This document shows, piece after piece, positions 1 to 8,798 of a stretch of DNA of 64,000 nucleotides (position 1 is its first letter; every line of letters starts with the position of its first letter). The stretch comes from Roseiterribacter gracilis (lineage in GTDB: Bacteria; Pseudomonadota; Alphaproteobacteria; BOG-932; Roseiterribacteraceae), in NCBI GenBank assembly GCA_018332375.1, contig BOPV01000001.1, positions 2,170,001 to 2,234,000 on the forward strand. The letters run 5' to 3'. The position numbers and the translations under genes are program-made. Below the pieces are notes generated by a model. The model made no database searches and was not told where the DNA came from. It saw only the letters and a list, made by a program, of their open reading frames with translations.

Positions 1-2503
1 TTTCCAGCTCAGCCGCCTTGATCGCGTCGACCGCGGCGCCCAGCGACGCGCCGTTGCCGACGTTGAAGCTGATCGTTGCGGCCGGGAATTGCGACAGATG
101 GTTGATCAGCAGCGGCGCCGCGCGCTGTTCGACCGTCGCGATCGCCGTCAGCGGCACTTGTCCGCCACCCGCGGTCGGAATGCGGATCTGCGCCAGCGAG
201 TCGAGCGACGCTTGCAGATCGGGCGACCCTTCAAGGATCACGCGATACTGGGTCGACTGGGTGAAGATGGTCGAGATGATGCGCTGGCCGAACGAGTCGT
301 ACAGCGCATTGTCGATCGTGGCCGGCGTCACGCCAAAGCGAGCCGCGGTGTCGCGATCGATCTTCACATAGGCCGACAGGCCGTTGGGCAACTGGTCGCT
401 GGCGACGTCGGTCACTTCAGGATGGTTGTGCAGCGCTTCGACCAGCTTCGGCACCCAGACGTCGAGCAGCGCCGGGTCGGTCGTCTCGAGCACGAACTGG
501 TACTGGGTCCGGCTGAACGTCGTGTCGATCGTCAGATCCTGCACCGGCTGCATCCACAGCGAGATGCCCGGCAGGTGCACCAGCCGGTTCTGCAGATTGC
601 GGATCACCTGCACCGCGTTGTTCGAACGCGTCGCATGCGGCTTGAGGTTGATCAGGAAACGGCCGGTATTGAGCGTCGCGTTCGATCCATCGGTGCCGAT
701 GAACGAGGTCAGGCTGTCGACGTCGGGATCCTGCAGCACCAGATCAGCGATCTGCTGCTGCCGCTCGCCCATCGCTTTGAACGAGATCGATTGCGGCCCT
801 TCGCTGACGCCCTGAATCAGGCCCGTATCCTGGGTCGGGAAAAATCCTTTGGGCACGACGATGTAGAGCAGCGCGGTCAGCACCAACGTGCCGACTGCAA
901 CCCACAAGGTCGTGCGCTGCCGCGCCAGCACGAAGATCAGCGCGCGGTCATACTGGCCGATCAGCCAATCGAACCGTTCGCGGCTCCAACGTGCGAAGCG
1001 GCCTTCCGTGTGCTCGCCCGGACGCTTGAGCAGCTTGGCGCACATCATCGGCACCAAGGTCAGCGACACGACCGCCGAGATCAGAATCGTCACCGCCAAG
1101 GTCACCGCGAATTCGCGGAACAGGCGGCCGACGACGTCGCCCATGAACAGCAACGGGATCAGCACCGCAATCAGCGACACGGTCAGCGACACGATGGTGA
1201 AGCCGATCTGCTTCGATCCTTTCAGCGCCGCATGCAGCGGATCTTCCCCTTCTTCGATATAGCGCGCGATGTTCTCGATCATCACGATCGCGTCGTCGAC
1301 GACGAAGCCGGTCGCAATCGTCAGCGCCATCAGCGACAGATTGTTCAGGCTGTAGCCGGCCATATACATGAACGCGAAAGTGCCGATGATCGACAACGGC
1401 ACCGACAGCGACGGAATGATCGTGGCGCGCGCATTGCCGAGAAAGGCGTAGATCACCGCCACCACCAGCAGCACAGCCAGACCGAGTTCGATCTCGACGT
1501 CGTTGACGCTGGCGCGAATGGTGATGGTGCGATCGGTGAGCACGCGCAATTCGATCGCGGCCGGCAGCGACGATTGCAGCGACGGCAGCAACTGGCGGAT
1601 GCGGTCGACCGTATCGATCACGTTGGCACCGGGCTGGCGCTGCACGTTCAGCACCACGGCCGGCGTACGATCGACCCAGGCCGCAAGCTTGGCGTTCTCG
1701 GCGCCGTCGATAATGTCGGCGACGTCGTCGAGACGAACCGGCGCGCCGTTTTTATAGGCGATGATCAGGTTCTGGTATTCGGCCGCCGACTTGAGCTGGT
1801 CGTTGGCGTTGATCGTGTACTGGCGCGACGGACCGTCGAAATTGCCTTTGGGCGAATTGACGTTGGCGCTGCCGATGATGGTGCGCAGATCGTCGATCGC
1901 CAGACCGTACGCGGCCAGCGCGCGCGGATCGGCCTGAATGCGCACGGCGGGACGCTGACCGCCCGAAATCGACACCAGGCCGACGCCCTGGATCTGCGAA
2001 ATCTTCTGCGCCAGACGATTCTGCGCGATGTCCTGGACCTGCGTCAGCTTCATCGTCTTCGACGTGAGCGACATGGTCAGCACCGGCGCGTCGGCCGGAT
2101 TCACTTTGGCGTAGATCGGTGGTGCGGGCAGATCGGCGGGCAGCAGATTGCCGGCGGCGTTGATCGCGGCCTGGACCTGCTGTTCGGCGACGTCGAGCTG
2201 CAGGTCGAGACCGAACTGCAAGGTGATCACCGACGAACCACCCGACGACACCGACGACATCTGCGTCAGGTTCGGCATCTGCCCGAACTGACGTTCGAGC
2301 GGCGCCGTGATCGCCGACGTCATCACTTCGGGCGACGCGCCCGGATAGAAGGTCTGGATCTGGATGGTCGGATAATCGACCTGCGGCAACGCTGACAGCG
2401 GCAGGAAGCGGAACGCCACCAGACCGACGAGCAGAATTGCCGCCATCAACAACGTCGTCGCAACCGGACGAACGATGAAAGGCTGCGAGGGATTTGCGCT
2501 CAT
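1..2503 (-). CDS. RND multidrug efflux permease, MdtB/AcrB-like, C-terminus beyond window
   Basis: Inner-membrane proton-driven drug exporter of the HAE1 RND family. About 834 residues are visible and the reading frame runs off the left edge, so roughly the last fifth is missing. The start reads [20 protein letters not shown], then a first membrane helix and the family sequence [13 protein letters not shown]. The paired aspartates of the proton relay are visible in [15 protein letters not shown]. It lies 33 nt downstream of the adaptor gene on the same strand and completes the inner-membrane part of a tripartite pump. MdtB/MdtC-like rather than classical AcrB is inferred from the N-terminal wording [12 protein letters not shown]. 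The large open frames on the opposite strand are antisense shadows. Confidence 0.93.
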   Translation of the reverse strand, partial: MSANPSQPFIVRPVATTLLMAAILLVGLVAFRFLPLSALPQVDYPTIQIQTFYPGASPEVMTSAITAPLERQFGQMPNLTQMSSVSSGGSSVITLQFGLDLQLDVAEQQVQAAINAAGNLLPADLPAPPIYAKVNPADAPVLTMSLTSKTMKLTQVQDIAQNRLAQKISQIQGVGLVSISGGQRPAVRIQADPRALAAYGLAIDDLRTIIGSANVNSPKGNFDGPSRQYTINANDQLKSAAEYQNLIIAYKNGAPVRLDDVADIIDGAENAKLAAWVDRTPAVVLNVQRQPGANVIDTVDRIRQLLPSLQSSLPAAIELRVLTDRTITIRASVNDVEIELGLAVLLVVAVIYAFLGNARATIIPSLSVPLSIIGTFAFMYMAGYSLNNLSLMALTIATGFVVDDAIVMIENIARYIEEGEDPLHAALKGSKQIGFTIVSLTVSLIAVLIPLLFMGDVVGRLFREFAVTLAVTILISAVVSLTLVPMMCAKLLKRPGEHTEGRFARWSRERFDWLIGQYDRALIFVLARQRTTLWVAVGTLVLTALLYIVVPKGFFPTQDTGLIQGVSEGPQSISFKAMGERQQQIADLVLQDPDVDSLTSFIGTDGSNATLNTGRFLINLKPHATRSNNAVQVIRNLQNRLVHLPGISLWMQPVQDLTIDTTFSRTQYQFVLETTDPALLDVWVPKLVEALHNHPEVTDVASDQLPNGLSAYVKIDRDTAARFGVTPATIDNALYDSFGQRIISTIFTQSTQYRVILEGSPDLQASLDSLAQIRIPTAGGGQVPLTAIATVEQRAAPLLINHLSQFPAATISFNVGNGASLGAAVDAIKAAELE

Positions 2504-2536
2504 GCTTGTGCTCCCTGCGAAAGCAGGATGGCCTTT

Positions 2537-4066
2537 CTATCGCTGGGCGTTCGGCGCGGGCGCAGCAGGCGCAGTCGTGGACGGTGTCGCGGGCGCAGCC
2601 GCACCATCGGCGGGCGGTGCCGCGCGGCGGCGGCGTTCGCCAGGCTGTTGCGGCGCTCCACTTTCCGCCGGTTGTGCAGTCGGCGTCTGCGCACCCGGCG
2701 CCGCTGCGTTCGGCCCTTGTGCACCGGTTGCAGGCAGTGGCGGCTGCGAACCCGGCGCGCCGCGATTCTGACCGCCCGGTGCGCCGCCTTCGCGACGCGC
2801 ACCACGGCCACCTGCGCCGTTGCCCTGGCCGGGGACAAAGTTCGGCGGCGTTTCACCCGGCAACAGCACCGCTGCGCCTTCTTTCACGCGGTCCGCGCCG
2901 TCAATGACGATGCGTTCGCCTTTTTGCAGCCCCTGCTCGATCGCGATTCGATCGCCGCTGGTCACCCCCAACGTCACCGGTCGCGCGGTGACGGTTTTGT
3001 CTTCGCCGACCACCCACACGAACGTGCCCGGCGCACCGCGCTGAACCGCAGCGGCGGAAATGACCGGCACGTCTTTGCGGACGTCGACCACCACCTTCAC
3101 GTTGACGAACTGGTTGGGGAACAAAGCTTCGTCGTCATTGGCGAATTGTGCTTTCAGACGCACGGTCCCGCTGGTCTGGTCGATCTGGCTGTCGACCGCC
3201 GACACCACGCCTTCGCCGAGTTTCGTCTTGCCGCTGCGATCGATCGCAACCACCGGCAGCGTCGCGCCCGACCGCAAGCGCGGCAGCACCAGCGGCAGAT
3301 CGTCTTCCGGCAGCGTAAACACGACGGTGATCGGCTTGGTCTGGGTCAGCATGACGACGCCGTTCGCGTCGCCCTGCGAAACGAGATTGCCGACGTCGAC
3401 TTGCCGCAATCCGACGCGCCCCGGAATCGGCGCAACGATGCGCGTGTAGTCGAGATTGAGCGCAGCCGTGTCGACATTCGCCTGGTCCGACTGCACGACG
3501 CCCTTGTACTGGCGCACCAACGCCGCCTGCGTATCGAGCTGTTGCTTGGCGATCGAATCCTGCTTCGCCAGCGTCTGGTAGCGCGCGAGATCAATTTCGG
3601 CGTTGCGCAGCAGCGCCTGGTCGCGTTCGAGCTGACCCTTCGCCTGATCGAGCGCGAACTGATAGGGGCGCGGATCGACCTGCGCCAGCAAGTCACCAGC
3701 CTTCACCGTCTGGCCTTCTTTGAAACCAACCTGCACCAGACGGCCGGCGATCTGCGCGCGCAACGTCACCGTCGCAAGCGGCGTCACCGTACCCAAGGCA
3801 GCGCGTTCGACCGGCACGTCGCCATTCTCGACCGTTGCAACCGCAACCGGCGTCGGGCCGATGCCGCGGAAGCGGCCGCCCTGGGGCGGCGCCGACGAAC
3901 GGGAGACGGCCAGCCAGATGACCAGCAGCACCGCAACGATCACTGCACCAAGCACAAGCGCGCGCCGGTCGCCCGTCAGGCGCCGAATCCAGGCACGCGT
4001 TCCAGCCACGTCGAACGCGTTACGGCGGCCGCGGTTTTTTTGTTGTTCGTACGGCGTCATCGGCAT
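2537..4066 (-). CDS. RND efflux periplasmic adaptor (HlyD/MdtA family)
   Basis: Membrane-fusion protein that bridges the RND permease and an outer-membrane channel. The 509-residue product has a basic cytoplasmic N-terminus, one membrane anchor (ALVLGAVIVAVLLVIWLAV), a lipoyl-like half (LRAQIAGRLVQVGFKEGQTV), a coiled-coil hairpin (about residues 125-190), the second lipoyl half (IVAPIPGRVGLRQVDVG) and beta-barrel domains. The last ~100 residues are a Gly/Ala/Pro-rich tail, presumably disordered and unusually long for the family. Start choice: ATG at 4066 or at 4060. The latter overlaps the stop of the upstream gene as ATGA, so translation is probably coupled. No outer-membrane factor gene is in view. 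Confidence 0.92.
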   Translation of the reverse strand: MPMTPYEQQKNRGRRNAFDVAGTRAWIRRLTGDRRALVLGAVIVAVLLVIWLAVSRSSAPPQGGRFRGIGPTPVAVATVENGDVPVERAALGTVTPLATVTLRAQIAGRLVQVGFKEGQTVKAGDLLAQVDPRPYQFALDQAKGQLERDQALLRNAEIDLARYQTLAKQDSIAKQQLDTQAALVRQYKGVVQSDQANVDTAALNLDYTRIVAPIPGRVGLRQVDVGNLVSQGDANGVVMLTQTKPITVVFTLPEDDLPLVLPRLRSGATLPVVAIDRSGKTKLGEGVVSAVDSQIDQTSGTVRLKAQFANDDEALFPNQFVNVKVVVDVRKDVPVISAAAVQRGAPGTFVWVVGEDKTVTARPVTLGVTSGDRIAIEQGLQKGERIVIDGADRVKEGAAVLLPGETPPNFVPGQGNGAGGRGARREGGAPGGQNRGAPGSQPPLPATGAQGPNAAAPGAQTPTAQPAESGAPQQPGERRRRAAPPADGAAAPATPSTTAPAAPAPNAQR

Positions 4067-4554
4067 TCGCTCTCTTTGCTCTCTCTTCCACCGTCGCGCG
4101 CGTCGAGGCGCATCGACAGCAAACGCGGTTTTGCTTCTACGGTCAGGCGTTGGAAGTCCCGCACCCAACATGCTTCGAACCCGAGACGGTTCGGTCGCAG
4201 GTCAACCGGGGTTCCATACGTGGCGATCAGGCGCGGCTGAAGTCTTTCGACGTCGATTTGATGCGGCGGCTGGCTTCGCGCGGTGAGCGTGGCATTTCGG
4301 ACAACAGAACGGCCGCCCGGGCCAGGAACGAACGCAACGCGCAGTCGATCGGTACCAAAGCTGCACAACAACGGCGCAACTGAGTCAGGAAGCCCCACCC
4401 GGTCGCAACGTCCGCCCGCTGCAACCGCAGCGTCCGCCGCCTGGGCACGGCTCATGTCGAGCATCACGCCCTGCAGCACCAGCTGGGGCGGCTCCGCCGA
4501 GGTCGCTGACGTCGCCGCCAGCATCAAGACCGCGCTCGCAGCGACCAGGTCCAC
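4057..4554 (-). CDS. Secreted hypothetical protein, first gene of the efflux operon
   Basis: A 165-residue protein that I do not recognise. It starts with GTG, supported by GGAGAG eight bases upstream, and begins with a short signal peptide (LVAASAVLMLAATSATSAEP), so it should be periplasmic. The body contains three Cys residues (RCDRVG, LLCSFG, EACWVR) and a conserved-looking ATYGTPVDL segment. Its stop codon overlaps the start of the RND adaptor gene, so it is very probably co-transcribed and translationally coupled with the pump. A role in the pump is inference from position only. Confidence 0.7.
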   Translation of the reverse strand: MDLVAASAVLMLAATSATSAEPPQLVLQGVMLDMSRAQAADAAVAAGGRCDRVGLPDSVAPLLCSFGTDRLRVAFVPGPGGRSVVRNATLTARSQPPHQIDVERLQPRLIATYGTPVDLRPNRLGFEACWVRDFQRLTVEAKPRLLSMRLDARDGGRESKESECR

Positions 4555-4873
4555 GTAAAGCTCTCCAAAAAACCGGGTAGTTCATAAACCACTGCGGATG
4601 TACCGGCCGTCCCGGCCAGCGTCGACTGCAAGCTGGTGACGGAGTTCGACAGGTCCCGCACGCCACAGCTCAATAGCATGGCAGCGCGAAAAAAATGGCC
4701 GCGACGCCACAGCCTCCAGCGAAAATGCTTGGCGGCGGCCGCGCCCGCCTCGCCTTTCGGTGGACATAGGGACGAGGTCACATCGGTTGCGCCGCAACGT
4801 GCCGTAACCCCGCATCCGGCCTTTCTTCGGGTGGACTTCCACCGGCTGCGCGGAGTTGCGACAGTCCCGTCGC
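4555..4873. other. Intergenic region between the efflux operon and coaA
   Basis: This 319-bp stretch separates the divergent efflux operon and coaA and must hold both promoters. I see no convincing coding frame, RNA gene or clear promoter motif. Several short open frames here are shadows without ribosome-binding sites. Confidence 0.5.
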
Positions 4874-5854
<981 letters not shown>

Positions 5855-5874
5855 TTTAGGCCCGCAGGGCCGCG

Positions 5875-5919
5875 CGGTTTTCATCGGCGGCGCTGAAAAC
5901 CGGGAGCCGCTACGCGGCT
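5875..5919 (+). terminator. Paired hairpins after coaA
   Basis: A 9-bp perfect stem (5875-5883 with 5894-5902) is followed by a second small hairpin, AGCCGC-TAC-GCGGCT, and then AAAAA. No U-tract follows the first stem, so termination is plausible but not certain. Confidence 0.4.
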
Positions 5920-6047
5920 AAAAACCGTTGCAGTCCTGCCACGGTACCCGCGACTTGGGCGCACGCGGTGCGATTTCAAACGCTACCTGGGAACGGACCA
6001 GCCGGTCGCGAGGTTCTACGGAACATTAGTGTCCTGGGAGGCCGACG

Positions 6048-6242
6048 ATGCTCGCTCTGAAATCTCGCGTCCGGCACGCGTTTCGCGATGCCGAAATTGT
6101 GGGACGGTGTTTGCCCGGCCGCTACGACCGCGAATTCAAATATGATCTGCGGTACGCGGACGGAACCGTCCGCACCAATGTTCCCGAAAGCGAACTGGTG
6201 CGCGCGCAAACGGCGCAATTGGCACTCGCAATTGCGAGCTAG
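6048..6242 (+). CDS. Small hypothetical protein, 64 aa
   Basis: A short reading frame with a good ribosome-binding site (GGGAGG about 7 nt before the ATG), ending 43 nt before a strong terminator. Both points support a real gene. The product contains a segment rich in charged and aromatic residues (GRYDREFKYDLRYADGTV) that reads like a small beta-sheet domain. No signal peptide or membrane helix. I do not recognise the family, and the function is unknown. Confidence 0.55.
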   Translation: MLALKSRVRHAFRDAEIVGRCLPGRYDREFKYDLRYADGTVRTNVPESELVRAQTAQLALAIAS

Positions 6243-6285
6243 ACAAGTTCGCGCGCTGCCGGAAACCACCGGCACCAAGCCAAGA

Positions 6286-6316
6286 AAAGCCGACCCAATC
6301 GCAGGGTCGGCTTTTT
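6286..6316 (+). terminator. Rho-independent terminator
   Basis: An 11-bp perfect stem, AAAGCCGACCC (6286-6296) paired with 6304-6314 around a 7-nt loop, followed by a T-rich run (CTTTTTG). It lies downstream of the 64-aa gene and upstream of the receiver-domain gene. Confidence 0.8.
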
Positions 6317-6391
6317 GCGTTCCGCACCACGACGCGGCGCCGGCCCATGAAAAACGCACAATTCTTTCGGTCTGCCGGCGTTGGCTGACGG

Positions 6392-6763
6392 ATGAAACTG
6401 CTTGTCGTTGATGACGATCGTCACGCAGCCGAGACGTTGTGCGAAATCCTGCGCGACATCGGTCATCAATGCGTTGCGGCGATGACGACGGAAGCGGCGT
6501 TAAAGATCGGCCGGAGCGACGGAATCGGGCTTGCGGTGATCGACGTAAATCTGGGCGTCGGGATCGACGGGATTTCGCTGGCCCGCCTGCTGCGGACGCG
6601 CAGCGGCATTCCAACCCTGTTCATCAGCGGCTCGTCGAGCCCCGCAATTCAAATGTTAACGCGCGAAGTTGGTGTCGGATTCGTGCTCAAGCCTTTGACT
6701 CGTTTCGCACTCAAGAGTGCGGTCGAAGACGCGACCGCGCGGCTGGTGCGAACGCCAAGCTGA
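6392..6763 (+). CDS. Single-domain response regulator
   Basis: A 123-residue stand-alone receiver domain with no output domain. It has the acidic pocket VVDDD at residues 5-9, the phospho-acceptor aspartate in LAVIDVNL near residue 51, the conserved Ser of LFISGSS and the lysine of VLKPLT near residue 100. Such proteins pass phosphate in phosphorelays or act allosterically on partners. No histidine kinase is adjacent; the nearest is at 14.7 kb and has its own regulator, so the partner is unknown. Confidence 0.88.
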   Translation: MKLLVVDDDRHAAETLCEILRDIGHQCVAAMTTEAALKIGRSDGIGLAVIDVNLGVGIDGISLARLLRTRSGIPTLFISGSSSPAIQMLTREVGVGFVLKPLTRFALKSAVEDATARLVRTPS

Positions 6764-6817
6764 CCGGACAAATTCAACGCTTGCCCGGCGGACAAATGCT
6801 GGGCTGACTAACGCTGC

Positions 6818-7129
6818 ATGTTCCGACTTGAAGCCATTCTCCGCGATACGTGGGATCCGGCCGAACAGGCGGTCCACACCTACGCGCGCATCGCCCACGC
6901 GACCCGTCGCGTGCGCATCCCGGCGCAATCGTTTCGCGCTTTTGGCTATACCGGCGACCTCAGCGACGGCGACGCACTTCTCGCCTTCCTGCAGAGCCAC
7001 CGCGAGCATATCGAAACCCACGGTGCCGCCGCGCTGATCGTGCATCTGTCGCACGGCTTCGAGCTGGGCAACGAAATCGACTGGACGCCCGACGGCTTCG
7101 TCGAGACTTCGTCCCCGTCACCGAGCTAG
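6818..7129 (+). CDS. Hypothetical protein, 103 aa
   Basis: A cytosolic protein of unknown function. It begins MFRLEAILRDTWDPAEQAVH and contains the hydrophobic stretch AALIVHLSHGFELG. Codon usage matches the surrounding backbone. There is no clear motif, signal peptide or helix-turn-helix. It ends immediately before the left inverted repeat of the GxxExxY element at 7137, so that element lies right behind it. Existence as a gene is likely, function unknown. Confidence 0.55.
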   Translation: MFRLEAILRDTWDPAEQAVHTYARIAHATRRVRIPAQSFRAFGYTGDLSDGDALLAFLQSHREHIETHGAAALIVHLSHGFELGNEIDWTPDGFVETSSPSPS

Positions 7130-7136
7130 ATCTGCA

Positions 7137-7678
7137 TTAACCACCACGACCCCACGTACGCCACGGAGCACCACGATGCTTCCTCTGCGGCGACTGCGAG
7201 CTCGATCTCTATTGGCGGAAATCTCTGCTGCGCGCTTCGCGCGCGAATATGAATCACAAGAGGACGCGGCGGACGCCGTTTTTCAACAGAGGCACGTTGA
7301 AATTGATGAGCAAGCCAAGACGCAGGTTTGCAAGGCGCAGGTAGGTTCGTATTTGCGCTTGATGGACCGGCAGCAGCGACTCAACCGCTTTTACTTCCAC
7401 CACCAAAACGCCTTCGACAATCAAGTCCGGTCGCAACGCGTTTGGGATGCTTTGTCCTAGATACGTTATCGAGAGTGCCTTCTGGCGCTCGAATCGAAGC
7501 CGGCGATCCGCCAATCCAAGGCAAAGACATTGCTCGTAGGCTGACTCACGCAGACCCGGACCGAACGCTCGGTGAACTGCGAAGGCGCAGTCCAGTACGC
7601 TTGCCGCAATGGCGTCGATCTCAGCCCCTGGCTCGGTACCGTGGTGCAACGTGGCGTTCGTGGCGTCGTGGTGGTTAA
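7137..7678. mobile_element. 542-bp element with 39-bp terminal inverted repeats carrying a GxxExxY gene
   Basis: Positions 7137-7175 and the reverse complement of 7640-7678 match at 35 of 39 bases by direct comparison. Both ends begin TTAACCACCACGAC and consist of iterated CGCCACG-like units. The repeats bracket a single gene of the GxxExxY family. TTAA is at both outer ends and could be part of the repeat or a 4-bp target duplication. No transposase is present, so if mobile it would need a helper in trans. The ORF-less element at 16250-16444 has related ends. Confidence 0.6.
7254..7649 (-). CDS. GxxExxY family protein
   Basis: A small (about 131 aa) protein of the GxxExxY family, whose biochemical function is not established; the fold is thought to resemble PD-(D/E)XK nucleases. 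Family marks visible are FGPGLRESAYEQCL (the naming motif), then VEVKAVESLLPVHQAQI and the C-terminal LGLLINFNVPLLKNGVRRVL. The start is uncertain. The only in-frame initiators are TTG at 7649 (inside the right inverted repeat, giving a typical length), GTG at 7691 and TTG at 7697. No ribosome-binding site is obvious for any. The gene fills the element bounded by the inverted repeats. Confidence 0.8.
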   Translation of the reverse strand: MHHGTEPGAEIDAIAASVLDCAFAVHRAFGPGLRESAYEQCLCLGLADRRLRFERQKALSITYLGQSIPNALRPDLIVEGVLVVEVKAVESLLPVHQAQIRTYLRLANLRLGLLINFNVPLLKNGVRRVLL

Positions 7679-7701
7679 GACACTCCGCCACGGCCAATCG
7701 C

Positions 7702-8067
7702 CTATTCGGCGGCGAACGCCATCAGCTCGTCTTCCGACATTTTCGGCGTGTAGTCGAACAGGCTGCCGTTCCATAGCAGCGAGTGCAGCACCGCCTGCAG
7801 ATCGTCGCCGCCTTCGGCGATGGCGCGGATCTCGTCGATCACGGCGCTTTCCTGGGCCGTCAGCGGCAGCAGCATGGTGCGCACCTTGTCGTCCAGCCGC
7901 GCCGCGCCGTAGGCGCCCCAACCCTGCTCGCGATAAAGGTCCAGGCCGCGCCGGATCCACCGCAGCGCCATCGCCTGGCGCGCGGATGACGACAGGCCGG
8001 CAGCGAATTGGAGGTCGCGGTCGGCATCTTGGTTGAGGTGAAATGGCAGCAGGACATGAACACTCAC
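7702..8067 (-). CDS. Hypothetical protein with LexA-box promoter, 121 aa
   Basis: Unrecognised cytosolic protein of 121 residues with an alpha-helical composition: SSSARQAMALRWIRRGLDLYREQGWGAY, then LLPLTAQESAVIDEIRAIAEGG and an acidic C-terminal tail. Its start is 58 bp from a LexA-type box it shares with the divergent gene at 8170. I infer that it is part of the DNA-damage response, perhaps a small checkpoint or accessory factor. It ends only 23 bp from the right inverted repeat of the GxxExxY element. Confidence 0.6.
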   Translation of the reverse strand: MSVHVLLPFHLNQDADRDLQFAAGLSSSARQAMALRWIRRGLDLYREQGWGAYGAARLDDKVRTMLLPLTAQESAVIDEIRAIAEGGDDLQAVLHSLLWNGSLFDYTPKMSEDELMAFAAE

Positions 8068-8125
8068 GGCGGCTTCCTTTCAGGCGGCAAAATCAGCGAT
8101 TGGGGTCGTTGACTCGAACCCAGAT

Positions 8126-8140
8126 GTTCTCTTTATGTTC
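8126..8140. promoter_or_regulatory. Putative LexA (SOS) box
   Basis: GTTC-TCTTTAT-GTTC matches exactly the direct-repeat operator GTTC-N7-GTTC used by alphaproteobacterial LexA. It sits in the 102-bp gap between divergent genes (starts at 8067 and 8170), where binding would overlap both promoters. The larger direct repeat ATGTTCTCT recurs at 8124 and 8135, an 11-bp period. Confidence 0.65.
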
Positions 8141-8169
8141 TCTCCCACCGAATGTCGAGAGAGAAAGCG

Positions 8170-8448
8170 ATGGCCGCGCCGCGCCCTGATCTGATTGCCC
8201 GCCGACGTTTCCGGTGCGCCGTCAAAGTCGCGCTGCCGGCCCCGCCCCAGCGCGGGCTGGGTCTTTATGATTTCCACGAGCAGCTGCGCCGCCTGTTCGG
8301 GCGCGACGGCTACGCGCTGGTGCCGTCCGCGTGGGACGGGACGCGCGAAGCGATGGCGGTGCTGTTCGACGACCCGGCCAAAGCCTTCTACGTCGCCGCC
8401 TGGGCCGACGCGCGCTGGCCGCGCCCCGAGCCGCCAAAACCAGCCTGA
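8170..8448 (+). CDS. Hypothetical protein with LexA-box promoter, 92 aa
   Basis: Small basic protein of unknown function. An N-terminal MAAPRPDLIARRRF is followed by LYDFHEQLRRLFGRDGYALV and ends in a Pro-rich tail. An in-frame ATG exists at 8152, but 8170 leaves a better-spaced GAGAG upstream. The start lies 29 bp after the LexA-type box, so SOS control is inferred. It converges with the 58-aa gene at 8453. Confidence 0.55.
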   Translation: MAAPRPDLIARRRFRCAVKVALPAPPQRGLGLYDFHEQLRRLFGRDGYALVPSAWDGTREAMAVLFDDPAKAFYVAAWADARWPRPEPPKPA

Positions 8449-8452
8449 GCCG

Positions 8453-8629
8453 TTACGCCGGTCCCTTGCGGTCGCTGCCGTGCGGCAGGTTCTGCTTGTC
8501 GAGCGACGACGGTCGCGGCGAACCGGTGACGCGGATGTTGCCCGCGACGTCTTGCGGTGCCGGCACGTCGGCAAACATCGCCGGATCGTGCGCGGTCGGA
8601 ATCGGGCGAGGATGTTTCGGATCGCGCAT
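8453..8629 (-). CDS. Small hypothetical protein, 58 aa
   Basis: A short frame with a clear ribosome-binding site (GGAGAG, about 8 nt before the ATG) and high-GC codon use like its neighbours. The product starts MRDPKHPRPIPTAHDP, is rich in Pro, Asp and Arg, and looks disordered. It stops four bases after the end of the convergent 92-aa gene. No family recognised. Confidence 0.45.
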   Translation of the reverse strand: MRDPKHPRPIPTAHDPAMFADVPAPQDVAGNIRVTGSPRPSSLDKQNLPHGSDRKGPA

Positions 8630-8710
8630 CAGACTCTCTCCAGCAACGCGTGAATGGGGGCGTCGAGAGAACGAGCGATCCGCGCGCCTGGTTGCTTTCT
8701 ACAGCCGGTA

Positions 8711-8752
8711 AAAACAAAAGCGCGGAGTTGGCTCCATGCCACTCCGCGCTTT
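8711..8752 (-). terminator. Terminator downstream of the EF-G-like gene
   Basis: A 12-bp perfect stem, AAAGCGCGGAGT (8717-8728) pairing with 8741-8752. On the minus strand it is followed by TGTTTTT, which fits intrinsic termination of the gene ending at 8799. Confidence 0.8.
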
Positions 8753-8798
8753 CGGTTGCGCGTGCGCCTCCCCGAGCCGCGCAAGTATGCCTGCGCGG

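Noticed and set aside
89..2395. Long open frame (768 codons) on the + strand opposite the efflux permease
   Set aside because: Arg/His/Gln-rich composition with no domain, lying fully antisense to a clear RND permease. GC-rich codon bias creates such shadows; the same applies to 2528-4240, 33163-35121, 37324-38973, 43916-46387 and 47045-48787.
6838..7141. Overlapping + strand frame (96 codons) within the 103-aa gene
   Set aside because: Shadow frame with Arg-rich composition; the 6818 frame has backbone-like codon use.
8105..8125. TTCGA-containing sequence resembling a tRNA T-arm on the minus strand
   Set aside because: CTGGGTTCGAGTC occurs, but the bases after the loop do not pair with the stem and no acceptor or anticodon arm is found.
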